A stretch of DNA of 34,860 nt from Clostridiales bacterium. Lineage in GTDB: Bacteria > Bacillota > Clostridia > Oscillospirales > Acutalibacteraceae. A program made the position numbers and the translations under genes. Each line of letters begins with the position of its first letter. Position 1 is the first letter of the stretch. This document shows positions 16,863-24,673 of this stretch, piece after piece. The notes below the pieces were generated by a model. That model saw only the letters and a program-made list of their open reading frames with translations, searched no databases and was not told the DNA's origin. The stretch is taken from the NCBI GenBank assembly GCA_021202245.1, contig JAJQDK010000081.1, positions 1 through 34,860 of the forward strand, read 5' to 3'.

Positions 16863-17215
16863 TACACGTCCGTAGCGGCGGTCTGTGGGGAGTTTGGAGT
16901 TAAAATTATTATGTCGCAGTTTCCTTTGCGATGATACGCTGAATTTATAACACGTTCGTAGCGGCGCACAGTGTGCGCCACAAGTAAAGGCAGGATGTTT
17001 TTATTTAAAGTAAAACATTTGATAAAGCTATATTCGTTTACAGTTAAATCAAAAATGGATAAATTTAAATTATAGTTTTTATTAGGACGGCTACGCCGTG
17101 CGGGCAGATAATATCAGCCCCTACGAAGTCGCAAAGCGACTGTGGCGGTCACTGACCGCCGCTACGAACAGGTGGAAAATTATATGTCGGTACACAGTGG
17201 TGAGCGGAGCCACGA
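16863..17215. repeat. Palindrome-rich intergenic mosaic, region A
   Basis: Most of the 16710-17270 gap is non-coding and built from short perfect palindromes: GGCGCACAGTGTGCGCC, ACGGC-tac-GCCGT, AGTCGC-aaa-GCGACT and GGCGGTCACTGACCGCC. The unit CACGTCCGTAGCGGCGG occurs at 16864, with variants at 16951 and, inverted, near 17155. Segment 16985-17060 recurs in the same orientation at 30557-30630, and 17140-17201 recurs inverted at 30401-30462. Short open frames here (for example 17098-17307) follow the repeat and are not credible genes. Function unknown; possibly a REP/MITE-like family or structured RNA. Confidence 0.75.
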
Positions 17216-17224
17216 ATTACGGCA

Positions 17225-17266
17225 ATAAAATTACACTCCGTATTTTCCTTAAGTTGACGGAGTGTA
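17225..17266 (-). terminator. Terminator of the lipoprotein-peptidase operon
   Basis: A perfect 10-bp stem TACACTCCGT (17232-17241) / ACGGAGTGTA (17257-17266). On the minus strand it is followed by ATTTTATT. It starts nine bases after the C39 gene's stop. Confidence 0.75.
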
Positions 17267-17274
17267 GGGCAGCA

Positions 17275-18057
17275 TCATTTCAAAATCACGCACTGAGAAC
17301 CTCTTGATTCAAGCACGGATTCAAATTGCTCTCTGTCATATTCAGCAAGTCCGGCAATCGGGTCCGCTATGGTAACCGCCGAATCCGAATATCCAATCAA
17401 AACCGCTGCGTGGTCGTTACTGCTCCATTCCGCATATTCTCCGCTTTCTTCCACATACCAGCCCTGAGTTGCCGCTCTGTCCGCCATAGAAATGGTCACC
17501 CAAACAAGCACGGGAACATCCTCGCTCACGTATTCATACAGCTCTTCGGGCGTTGAGCCCGTAAGGTCAAGCGCCTGCATATCGGCTTCGCAGCTGTCAA
17601 AATAATCGTCGGCAGCGGTAACAATGGCTCCCGTTCCGCAAACGTAGCCGTATTTTGAGGTGGGATTTCCTATAAAATATTGATTCAAATCGGGTCCGTA
17701 CAGCTTTCCGTCCGAGCCGCTGTACACATTGTAGGAAACGCAGGGAAGATATTCCGTTGTCATGGTCACCTTATCAACATCAAAGCCGTAATAATTAAGC
17801 ATCATAGTCAATGATGTAATTTCGCAGCCCGTGGGCAGCTCCGGCTCCTGATAAACAATTTCAAAATCATCAATCAGATATTCATCAGCCGACAAAACCG
17901 CCTGCGTGCTTTCGTCAGCCGAAGCGCTTTCCGATTCGGGCGCAGAGGCATTGCTTTTTGAGCCGCCCGAAAAGCTGTATATTCCTACGCACATCGCCGC
18001 TGCGCAGGCAACCGCCGCAGCAGCAATCAAGGCAATAATTTTTTTGTCTGTAAGCAT
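17275..18057 (-). CDS. Exported C39-like cysteine peptidase
   Basis: A 260-residue protein with one N-terminal membrane/signal segment (IIALIAAAAVACAAAMCVG), a Ser/Ala/Glu-rich spacer, then a papain-like C39 domain. The nucleophile Cys lies in ELPTGCEITSLTMMLNYYG, and the catalytic His in SSNDHAAVLIGYSD is followed by IADPI. It should act at the outer membrane face or in the wall, on peptides or as an inactive binding domain; no transporter is fused, so it is not a bacteriocin exporter. ATG at 18057 has AAGGAG five bases before it; a GTG at 18063 overlaps that site. It is last in a minus-strand block behind two trigger-factor-like lipoproteins (166-bp gap). Confidence 0.8.
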   Translation of the reverse strand: MLTDKKIIALIAAAAVACAAAMCVGIYSFSGGSKSNASAPESESASADESTQAVLSADEYLIDDFEIVYQEPELPTGCEITSLTMMLNYYGFDVDKVTMTTEYLPCVSYNVYSGSDGKLYGPDLNQYFIGNPTSKYGYVCGTGAIVTAADDYFDSCEADMQALDLTGSTPEELYEYVSEDVPVLVWVTISMADRAATQGWYVEESGEYAEWSSNDHAAVLIGYSDSAVTIADPIAGLAEYDREQFESVLESRGSQCVILK

Positions 18058-18222
18058 TACCACTCCTTATTATCAAACATTGGTAAACGTCGGTTTGTTT
18101 CAAAGGTATCATATACCTATATCCTTAAGTTTGCATTAAAGCGGTCAAAATTATTCCAAGCGCAGCATCACCCCTCGCCTTTTGATGGTTAGGGGCGGTA
18201 TTTTGCTTTATTCGGATTTGGT

Positions 18223-19244
18223 TTATTCGGAAACTGATACGGAGTCAACGGCAACAGCATTGTCAAATATAAACTCAGCCACCATATCCCTCAGAAAATA
18301 ATATTTGAGCGCTTCCTCCCCGCCGGCGTCCTCTATGTATTCTTCTTCATCGTCGTATTCGGCGTTTTCCATATATTCCGAGAGCTTTTCGGCGTAATCG
18401 TCATCGCTGACGGTTATATCCTCCCTTGCCGCAACAGCCTCCACTATCAGCTCCTCTTTAATAATATATTGGGCGTATTCCTCAACCGTTCTGCCGTAAT
18501 ATTCACTGTAATAGTCGTCAGCCGTGCAGCCGTAGACCTCGCACAGATCCTCCACATCATCGGTATACTTTTCAATATATTCATCAAGCTTATCTTCGGG
18601 GTATTCCGTGACCGTGGTGTTCTCCGTCACAGTATCCCACACCTCAGAAATGTAATCCTCTTCATAGGAGCTTTCAAGCTCGGCTCTGACTTCGTCATAA
18701 TATTCATCCGTCGTTTGTGAGATTTCGGACACCGATTTAACAAAATCATCGGTTAATTCGGGGATTGACTTTGACTGCACCGAATTAACCGTAACCTCAA
18801 AGGTCACCGCCTCTCCGGCAAGCTCCGGATTAGCGGTGTAGGAATCGGAATACTCAAGGTCAAGGCTAAGCTCATCGCCTGCTCTTGCCCCGATTAAACC
18901 GTCCTCAAATCCGTCAAGCCACAATCCGCTGCCGATTTCACAGTCAACATTATCATCGCTTCCGTTGTCGGTAATCTCCCCGTTGTGATAGCAAACAAAA
19001 TCTATGTTCACAACATCGCCCTCTTCGGCGCCTCTGTCGGTAACCTCGGTGTAAACGGGGTTTTCTTCAAGCTTGCTGTTCACCGCAGCCTCCACATCGC
19101 TGTCTGTTATAACATAGGCGGTGTACTCCACACCCTTGTAATTGCCGAGCTGAATATATTTTTCGGCGGAAGAAGTACATCCGCCGAGCATTGACGAAAT
19201 AATAAGCAAGCCCGACAAGGCAAAAGCCGTTCCCTTTTTTTCAT
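18223..19244 (-). pseudogene. Trigger-factor-like acidic lipoprotein 2; signal peptide out of frame
   Basis: An extracytoplasmic protein that resembles trigger factor without its ribosome-binding domain: a FKBP-like prolyl isomerase domain (EEGDVVNIDFVCYHNG, GSGLWLDGFEDGLIGARAGD, VTFEVTVNSVQ) followed by a long helical C-domain. The lipobox is MLGGC. ATG at 19244 with GGAGG upstream is followed by A7 (T7 at 19235-19241) and reads MKKRERLLPC, the wrong frame. Adding one A gives MKKKGTAFALSGLLIISSML-GGC, a standard lipoprotein signal. The body is intact for about 330 residues and very rich in Asp/Glu. It starts 14 bp after its paralogue ends, so the two form an operon. Confidence 0.82.
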
Positions 19245-19258
19245 AAAATTTCCTCCAA

Positions 19259-20362
19259 TCAGTCAGCTACCGCATTGTCGCATAAAAACTGCGTAACACA
19301 CTCTCTCAGACTGTAATATTGCAGTATATCATCGGTGAAATCCGAGGTTAAATTTTCAACAGAATCATAGGATTGACTGCTTGCATACGATTCAAGAAAT
19401 TCGTTGTATTCTTCATCGGTTACGGTAATATTTTCCTTGTTTGCAACGGCGTAAACTATATATTCTTCAATTATATTATCCTTTGCATAGGTTTCAAGGT
19501 CGGTGCCGTAATAAAGGTCAATAAATTCTTCATAACCGAGGTCGTACATATCCGCAAGGTATGCTGTTGTTTCCTCAAGCTGTTCATAATAGCTGTTATA
19601 ATATTCCTCGTCATAGCCCTTTACGGTACAGTTTTCCTTCACGGAATCCCAAATATCGGAACGCATTTTTTGCTCCGCATACGCTTCATATTCACTTTTA
19701 AGCTCCTGCGCAAGGTAGGTTTTGTATTTTTGAGCTGAGGTGTACTCGCCGTCGGTATATTCCTCAACAAATTCATCATTAAACTCATAGGTTTCCTGCT
19801 GAATTATTTTGTCAATTTTCATTTTAACCGTCAGCGTTTTGCCTGAATAATCCGAAAGCTCGCTGCAATCCTCAGGAACAGTTACGCTGAATGTAAATTC
19901 CTCGTCCTTTTCCTTTCCGATTACAGCTTCGTCCGCTCCCTCAAAAAGGAAATCGTCGCTTCCGAGTGTAAAAGAATAATCCGTCTGACTTAAATCCTCA
20001 ATAAGCTCGCCCTCAAAGCTGACCTCGCAGTCAGCCGTAACCACATCATCTGTTTCGGCTCCTCTTGAGGTGATTTCAATCACTTCGGCATCCTCAAGCA
20101 GAATAGAATCAATTTTGCTCTGCAAATCCGAATCGTGCACCTCAGTATCGTAGGGTGTATAGTGTATTCCCTTGTATTGACCGAGGGTGATATACTCCTC
20201 ATAAGCGTTATCCGAGGAAATAACAACATCAGCAACAGACGCCGCCTCATCCTCCGTTGTGTCGCTATTATTGTCAGTTGACACAGAGCATCCGCTCAAC
20301 AGCGTTAAAGCGGAAAGCAAAAGCAATAAAACATATTTATAAGATTTTAATGTATTCATCAT
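19259..20362 (-). CDS. Trigger-factor-like acidic lipoprotein 1
   Basis: A 367-residue lipoprotein, paralogous to the next gene. The signal peptide is YKYVLLLLLSALTLLSGC with the lipidated Cys near 25, followed by an Asp/Glu/Ser spacer. An FKBP-like segment follows: ETDDVVTADCEVSFEG, FTLGSDDFLFEGADEAVIGK and DEEFTFSVTVPED. The helical chaperone-like C-domain ends in LRECVTQFLCDNAV, matching LRDMVAEFIFDNAV in the paralogue. It probably helps fold or hold exported proteins at the membrane surface; isomerase activity is uncertain because the FKBP active-site residues are only partly recognisable. AGGAG lies upstream of the ATG. First gene of the pair; the amidase gene precedes it behind a strong hairpin. 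Confidence 0.8.
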   Translation of the reverse strand: MMNTLKSYKYVLLLLLSALTLLSGCSVSTDNNSDTTEDEAASVADVVISSDNAYEEYITLGQYKGIHYTPYDTEVHDSDLQSKIDSILLEDAEVIEITSRGAETDDVVTADCEVSFEGELIEDLSQTDYSFTLGSDDFLFEGADEAVIGKEKDEEFTFSVTVPEDCSELSDYSGKTLTVKMKIDKIIQQETYEFNDEFVEEYTDGEYTSAQKYKTYLAQELKSEYEAYAEQKMRSDIWDSVKENCTVKGYDEEYYNSYYEQLEETTAYLADMYDLGYEEFIDLYYGTDLETYAKDNIIEEYIVYAVANKENITVTDEEYNEFLESYASSQSYDSVENLTSDFTDDILQYYSLRECVTQFLCDNAVAD

Positions 20363-20398
20363 TCATTCTCCTGTTTATCAATTCACAATAATACCGAG

Positions 20399-20444
20399 AA
20401 ACGACAACAATGCCGATACAACCGGTCATTGTTGTCGTTTTCTG
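20399..20444 (-). terminator. Strong hairpin between amidase and lipoprotein genes
   Basis: A perfect 14-bp stem AAACGACAACAATG (20399-20412) / CATTGTTGTCGTTT (20427-20440). T-rich DNA flanks it on both strands (TTTCTCGG on minus, TTTTCTG on plus). It should end amidase transcription. No clear promoter fits between it and the lipoprotein start, so partial read-through is possible. Confidence 0.75.
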
Positions 20445-20458
20445 TAAAGATATTTTAC

Positions 20459-20492
20459 TCAGAGCAAAGCCTGATGTAAGCTCGCTCAGGTT
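20459..20492 (+). repeat. Dispersed ~34-bp intergenic repeat, copy 2
   Basis: GAGCAAAGCCTGATGTAAGC followed by TCGCTCAGGTT. It matches copies at 2106 and 23434 over the core AAAGCC-n-GATG-y-A-GCTCGCT. It lies just downstream of the amidase stop. Confidence 0.6.
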
Positions 20493-20520
20493 ATATAAAA
20501 ATTTATAAAGTCCTACATAA

Positions 20521-22650
20521 TTATGCGGCTGCCTGTCCCGTCAAGCCGATATCGGTATAACCGCCGACTACCGCTTTCTGAATACAGGTTGCATCCAATA
20601 CAGAAACTCTGCCGTCATCGTTTACATCCGCAAGAATCGTCTGCTCGTCTGAAAGCTTTTCAAGATTGACAGAAGCCTTCTGAACCAAGGTAACATCAAT
20701 GACATTAATCTCGCCGTCGCCGTTTACATCGCCGTATACGGGAGCTGCATCCGTGGACTGTTCATCGGAAAGCTCAAGTGAGTCATAAGCCTCTGCAAGC
20801 TTGTATGCCTCTTCCTGATATGCTTCAACATCCGAAGAGCTTATATCGGATATTGCGCTGACCTCGGCTGAAACTGCCGATCGAGAAGCTTCTGTGTAGC
20901 TGCTTGAATCCAAAGCGCCGATTTCATCGAGAAGCTCTGTTACAAATGCCGTAAGCTCGTCATCCTCAAGCGCAGGAGTTGTCCAAGGCTGCTGTCTTAC
21001 ATCGGAAAGCTGCTCGTAAGCATAAGCCATTTCAATGAGAGTTTCCTCGTTGCCGTAGCTTGTAAACATTGACATACCGAGGGGCATTTCATAATCGTAT
21101 CCGTTCTCGGGGTCTGCTTCGGAAAATCCCATCGGAATCATCATTTCGGGCAAGCCTGCCACCGGTCCGAAATAGTTAAGATAGGAAGCATTGTTATTGT
21201 GATTGTTTGAGGTTTCTTCAATATCGGCTACATCGGTCTGAGAAACAAATACAACGGCATCAATTCCGTTTTCAGTGAGAATATCGCTGACAGTTGTACG
21301 GAAATTAAGCATACCTGCAACCATTTCCGCATATGTTTCGGTTTCTCTGGGATCGCTCATTTCGCTGAGCGAGGTTGCCGTTGCTTCGCCGAGGTCGGTT
21401 ATATATCCGACACCGTAGCCCGTGTTTATTATATCTGCCATTGTTTTGCAGGGAGCATCCTCTCCGATTGAAGAAAGATATACGTTAAGATTCCATTCAA
21501 AAACATCAACATAAGCAGTGGAACGCAGGGAAGTGATAAGTGAATCCGGAAGCAGATCCGAAATATCAACAAGTGTTGCGCCGCCCGATTCAAGCGTTTG
21601 CTTTGCGGTATCAACCATATCTACAATTTTTGAATCAAGCTCAACCGCATTCTCAACAAGCTCGTCGTTTCTGTCGTAATAATATCCGAATGAGTTCATA
21701 AGATAACCGATTGTTTTGCCCTCGAGTCCGTCCTCGTTAAGATAAGAGGTACAACCGTCCTCGGGAATGTATGAATCTGCTTCGGAAGTCCATTCGTCGT
21801 TTTCGTCCGTTCCGGCTATTACCTCAAGAATGAGCGCCAAATCCTCTACTGTTCGGCACATAGGACCTGTTACGTCACGGTCAAGATTAAGCGGAACTAC
21901 ACCGTCACGGCTTGTAAGTCCCGTTGAAGGGCGCAGACCGTAAAGGTTAGAAAAGCTTGAGGGACGGCGAATTGACGAACCGGTATCTGTTCCCAAGCCT
22001 GCCGCAGCAAAGTTTGAAGTAACGGAAACCGCCGTACCGCCGGATGAACCGGCTGCCGTTCTTGCGGGGTCAAACGCATTATGGACTGTTCCGCCCAATG
22101 AAGAACGCGAATTTGAACCGCTCCAAGCAAATTCCGACAAATTGGCTTTTGCAAGAATAATTGCTCCCTCTTCTTCAAGCTTGGAAACCACATAAGCGTC
22201 GTCGGGCGCTATTGACTCGGCGAGCGCCGCTGCGCCGGCTGAGGTAGGCAATCCCTCAACATCGTAGTTATCCTTAACTATAATAGGTATACCGCTGAGC
22301 TTGCCTGTTGCTTCGCCGCTTTCACGTTCGGCATCAATCTTCTTTGCTTCTTCCAGAGCGTTTGGATTAACCATAATAATCGAATTAAGGTCTAACGCTT
22401 CGTCATAAGCCTCAATTCTGTCAATGTACATCTGCACAAGCTCCTCTGAAGTGACCTTGCCGCTGTCCATTGCGTCCAACAGTTCTGTGATTGTTGCATC
22501 CATAAGGTCGGCTGTGGTGAACATTGAATCAAGCTCATCAACCTTGCTTGTGGCTGCCGATGCGGTCATTATACAGGTACTCATCATTACCAGTGCAATA
22601 ACAACAGATGTTACGCTGCATAATACCTTACGTGCTTTTAACTCTCTCAT
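20521..22650 (-). CDS. Secreted amidase-signature enzyme with C-terminal type I dockerin
   Basis: A 709-residue protein. A signal peptide (CSVTSVVIALVMMSTCIMTASA) leads into an amidase-signature domain of about 480 residues with the Ser-cisSer-Lys triad: Lys in IPIIVKDNYD, the Gly/Ser-rich TAAGSSGGTAVSV segment and the nucleophile region GTDTGSSIRRP. After a helical linker, two dockerin calcium loops follow: GDVNGDGEINVIDV near 645 and ADVNDDGRVSVLDATC near 675. The enzyme should cleave an amide outside the cell and be docked to a cohesin scaffold or surface protein. Amidase-signature enzymes joined to dockerins are unusual. The usual GSSGGS appears as GSSGGT. The ribosome site is ACGGAG. The substrate is unknown; peptides, wall-linked amides or host amides are options. 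Confidence 0.88.
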   Translation of the reverse strand: MRELKARKVLCSVTSVVIALVMMSTCIMTASAATSKVDELDSMFTTADLMDATITELLDAMDSGKVTSEELVQMYIDRIEAYDEALDLNSIIMVNPNALEEAKKIDAERESGEATGKLSGIPIIVKDNYDVEGLPTSAGAAALAESIAPDDAYVVSKLEEEGAIILAKANLSEFAWSGSNSRSSLGGTVHNAFDPARTAAGSSGGTAVSVTSNFAAAGLGTDTGSSIRRPSSFSNLYGLRPSTGLTSRDGVVPLNLDRDVTGPMCRTVEDLALILEVIAGTDENDEWTSEADSYIPEDGCTSYLNEDGLEGKTIGYLMNSFGYYYDRNDELVENAVELDSKIVDMVDTAKQTLESGGATLVDISDLLPDSLITSLRSTAYVDVFEWNLNVYLSSIGEDAPCKTMADIINTGYGVGYITDLGEATATSLSEMSDPRETETYAEMVAGMLNFRTTVSDILTENGIDAVVFVSQTDVADIEETSNNHNNNASYLNYFGPVAGLPEMMIPMGFSEADPENGYDYEMPLGMSMFTSYGNEETLIEMAYAYEQLSDVRQQPWTTPALEDDELTAFVTELLDEIGALDSSSYTEASRSAVSAEVSAISDISSSDVEAYQEEAYKLAEAYDSLELSDEQSTDAAPVYGDVNGDGEINVIDVTLVQKASVNLEKLSDEQTILADVNDDGRVSVLDATCIQKAVVGGYTDIGLTGQAAA

Positions 22651-22850
22651 TTCTACATCTCCGTTTCAGAAATAATATATAAAAAGCGAGCAAAAAGATT
22701 TTAATCAAATCTCTTTGTTCGCAGTTTTATAAAATATTAAGTTTTCCTATCCTAAAAATTCGACACAGAAATTCCGATAACACCTTCAAAAAGCACCTAT
22801 CTGAATTACAATTTTATCTTATCACGCAGATTTTAGGCTGTCAACATTTT
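22651..22850 (-). promoter_or_regulatory. Amidase promoter and hairpin-containing 5' leader
   Basis: On the minus strand, TTGACA (22839-22844), 17 nt, then an extended -10 TGATAAGAT (core 22816-22821). The leader is about 160 nt. A hairpin of GCGAACAAAGAGATTT and its near-complement (about 22684-22720), followed by TTTTTATATATT, lies only about 35 bp before the ATG. That is a terminator shape placed inside the leader, so attenuation is possible. The upstream leader matches no riboswitch class that I recognise. The rest of the gap to 23050 holds a 9-bp inverted repeat AATTCTAAA / TTTAGAATT at 22868-22889 and nothing coding that I can support. Confidence 0.5.
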
Positions 22851-23050
22851 TTTGCGGCTGCAAGGTTAATTCTAAAATTGTTTAGAATTTTATTATAATA
22901 GTTACTTATTTTTTACAAATCGGATATGCTTTTGTGAAATGAAATATGTCTTTTAAACATAAGCTGAGCATATTTACCTTGCTTAATCTCGCAACTACGA
23001 TTGCAGCCGCCGCCTTTAGAATCGGGGAATTTTTTCGGCTACGATTAAAA

Positions 23051-23308
23051 TTATCTGCGGAATGAGGAAAACAAGCCCTTTTTCTCATAGGGTTCCTTTT
23101 TTACCGAAAGAGCCTTGTATCCGCTCTTGTCTATCACGGCTTTAATCAGCTGCTCGTCAATGTCGTCCTCGGCAAGCACAACCGTTTCTCCTTTGCTGTG
23201 GGAGGAGCTTACCTTTTTCACCTTAAACGCCTGACGGATTGCATCGTTTACGTGCGCTTCGCACATTCCGCACTGCATTCCATCCACCTTTACCGTAATC
23301 TGTACCAT
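23051..23308 (-). CDS. Small heavy-metal-associated (CopZ-like) protein
   Basis: An 85-residue cytosolic metal-binding protein. The HMA fold begins MVQITVKVDGMQCGMCEAHV, with the CxxC pair at 13-16 (CGMC). The loop SSSHSKGETVVLAEDDID and the final GYKALSV strand fit a ferredoxin-like fold. A basic tail KKEPYEKKGLFSSFRR follows, longer than in CopZ. AAAGGA lies before the ATG at 23308. It is separate from the copper operon, and no CsoR-type palindrome is seen upstream. The metal (copper, or other thiophilic ions) is inferred from the motif only. Confidence 0.85.
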   Translation of the reverse strand: MVQITVKVDGMQCGMCEAHVNDAIRQAFKVKKVSSSHSKGETVVLAEDDIDEQLIKAVIDKSGYKALSVKKEPYEKKGLFSSFRR

Positions 23309-23331
23309 ATGAATCTATCCTTTCTGTTTTT

Positions 23332-23422
23332 TGCCGTTTGCAATTAGTCTTAACTAACCGCAAACGGTATATTAAGCCGCAGTCATTACTCCGAACGATT
23401 ACGGCTTTGTTTTTTGAATATG
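23332..23422. other. Two hairpins upstream of the HMA gene
   Basis: CCGTTTGC / GCAAACGG with an inner TTAGT-ctt-AACTAA forms a strong hairpin near 23334-23366. A second, AAGCCG...CGGCTT near 23373-23408, is followed on the plus strand by TTTGTTTTTT, a plus-strand terminator shape with no plus-strand gene before it. On the minus strand both would lie in the leader of the HMA gene. Role unknown. Confidence 0.4.
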
Positions 23423-23433
23423 CGCCTGTTTAA

Positions 23434-23470
23434 CCCGGAGCAAAGCCGGATGCAGGCTCGCTTAAGATTT
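23434..23470 (+). repeat. Dispersed ~34-bp intergenic repeat, copy 3
   Basis: CCCGGAGCAAAGCCGGATGC followed by AGGCTCGCTTAAGATTT. It shares the core with copies at 2106 and 20459. It lies in the gap between two minus-strand genes. Confidence 0.6.
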
Positions 23471-23479
23471 GCGAATATA

Positions 23480-23512
23480 TATAGAAAAAAATCAATCAAA
23501 CTACGATTGATT
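23480..23512 (-). terminator. Terminator of the small membrane protein gene
   Basis: Stem AATCAATC (23490-23497) / GATTGATT (23505-23512) with a run of Ts on the minus strand after it. The stem overlaps the end of the coding sequence. Confidence 0.6.
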
Positions 23513-23837
23513 TCCTCTTTCCTTTTTTATTTCTGGGATATTCACGCAGACGTTTTACATAGTCTATATTGATAACCTCCGTACCCTTTTTGCCTTCCAA
23601 TAAAATTCCGCCGTCGGTTACCTCTTTTATAATTCCCGTATACACACCGCAGTCAAGGGTGTAAACCATACAGTCCTTGCCAATAAAATTCTTTGCAAGT
23701 GCCACCATTGCCGCCTTATCCTCCTTAGCCTTCTTTTTTAAAATACTCCTTATTATCATTTGCCTTTGAGTTCTTTGCGCAAAAATTATAACAACAGCAA
23801 GTAATAACAGAGGAGATACCGATACAAAATATCCCAC
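23496..23837 (-). CDS. Small membrane-anchored conserved protein with Sm-like C-terminal domain
   Basis: 113 residues. One N-terminal membrane helix (SVSPLLLLAVVIIFA) and a basic stretch RQMIIRSILKKKAKEDK are followed by a compact beta-rich domain: FIGKDCMVYTLDCGVYTGIIKEVTDGG, ILLEGKKGTEVINIDYVKRLREYP, and a Lys-rich tail. The beta part resembles small clostridial proteins of Sm/SH3-barrel type with unknown function. The start is GTG 23837 with GGAGG five to six bases upstream. No partner is evident next to it. I cannot assign a function. Confidence 0.75.
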   Translation of the reverse strand: MGYFVSVSPLLLLAVVIIFAQRTQRQMIIRSILKKKAKEDKAAMVALAKNFIGKDCMVYTLDCGVYTGIIKEVTDGGILLEGKKGTEVINIDYVKRLREYPRNKKGKRKSIVV

Positions 23838-23956
23838 TTATTCCTCCGATTTTTTTAAATCTTATTTTTCTGCTCTTGTAAGCAGGCAAAAAATGAGTTA
23901 TACTGTATTTAAGCAATTACTTAATCCGTACATTGCTTACTTTAATACAAGTATAA

Positions 23957-23990
23957 ACAAAGACTTGATTTTTGTCAAGTCTTTTTGCGG
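23957..23990 (-). terminator. Terminator overlapping the stop of the CofE-like gene
   Basis: A perfect 10-bp stem AAAGACTTGA (23959-23968) / TCAAGTCTTT (23975-23984). The TGA stop is inside the stem. The minus-strand side is followed by a short T-poor stretch, so strength is uncertain. Confidence 0.5.
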
Positions 23991-24673
23991 ATAAGCACTA
24001 TGGGCGTTGTTTGCTGTTCCTGACCGCAGGGATTATCGCTGATTATTCCCTGCAGCTCTTCCTCGGAAAGAGTAATATCATAGGAATATCCGAGAACCTC
24101 CTGTCCTAAATCATTTGCGTCAACTATCATACAGCTCATACCGAGATTTTCTTTGATTTCATCGCACACTCCGGACGGATTTTCGGGATTTTCTATGCCG
24201 ATATCACGGTACTGCTCCCACACACGGTCGTAAAACCCGTCAAGCCCTGCAACATCATTGCCGACAATTTCGTAAAACACACCCTTTTTGCCGAACAGCT
24301 TGCACACTCCGCCCGCTACGCTCGCAGCCAAAACCTTCGGCAGTCCCGCCTTGGAAATTGCGTACTGCATCTTAATAGTTTCGCCGACGCCGACTCCCGA
24401 ATCAGGATGAGAGGCAAATTTTGAAAGAAGCCTTGCCCAAAATCCAATCCTCAGCTCCTCACGCCTGACCACTCTGTTTTGGCACAGAGAAATTATTTTT
24501 TCGCTTGAGGACACTATGTCGCCTTCTTCGTAAATGGGAGAAACGTATTTTCTGAAAATTTCCATATAATCCTCTCCCTGATTTACAAAGTGAGTTTTGA
24601 TTGCGTGACGCATATAAGTAGTTCCGTTTACGGTGATTTCTACATTTTTTCCTTTATTTGCAACAAATTCCAT
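23975..24673 (-). CDS. CofE-like gamma-glutamyl ligase domain protein
   Basis: A 232-residue protein of the coenzyme F420-0:L-glutamate ligase family (PF01996 type). Family features are the beginning KGKNVEITVNGTTYMRHAIKTHF, EEGDIVSSSEKIISLCQ, the HPDSGVGVGETIKMQYA segment and SCMIVDANDLGQEVLG. In archaea CofE adds glutamate to F420 with GTP. This lineage is not expected to make F420, and no cof gene is nearby, so another acceptor is likely. ATG at 24673 is chosen because GGAGG lies nine bases before it; in-frame codons to 24703 lack a ribosome site. It is divergent from recD2. Confidence 0.78.
   Translation of the reverse strand: MEFVANKGKNVEITVNGTTYMRHAIKTHFVNQGEDYMEIFRKYVSPIYEEGDIVSSSEKIISLCQNRVVRREELRIGFWARLLSKFASHPDSGVGVGETIKMQYAISKAGLPKVLAASVAGGVCKLFGKKGVFYEIVGNDVAGLDGFYDRVWEQYRDIGIENPENPSGVCDEIKENLGMSCMIVDANDLGQEVLGYSYDITLSEEELQGIISDNPCGQEQQTTPIVLIRKKT

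Noticed and set aside
17098..17307. 69-codon plus-strand open frame in region A and a similar 61-codon frame at 30283-30468
   Set aside because: The shared peptide LWRSLTAAT arises from the inverted repeat itself; both regions are palindrome-rich and lack ribosome sites.
22906..23088. 60-codon minus-strand open frame overlapping the end of the HMA gene
   Set aside because: It overlaps a real gene in another frame, has no ribosome site and no recognisable domain.
23434..23470. Cyclic di-GMP riboswitch suggested by GCAAAGCC
   Set aside because: Only this short string resembles the riboswitch; the paired stems and receptor motifs are missing, and the repeat is only about 34 bp.
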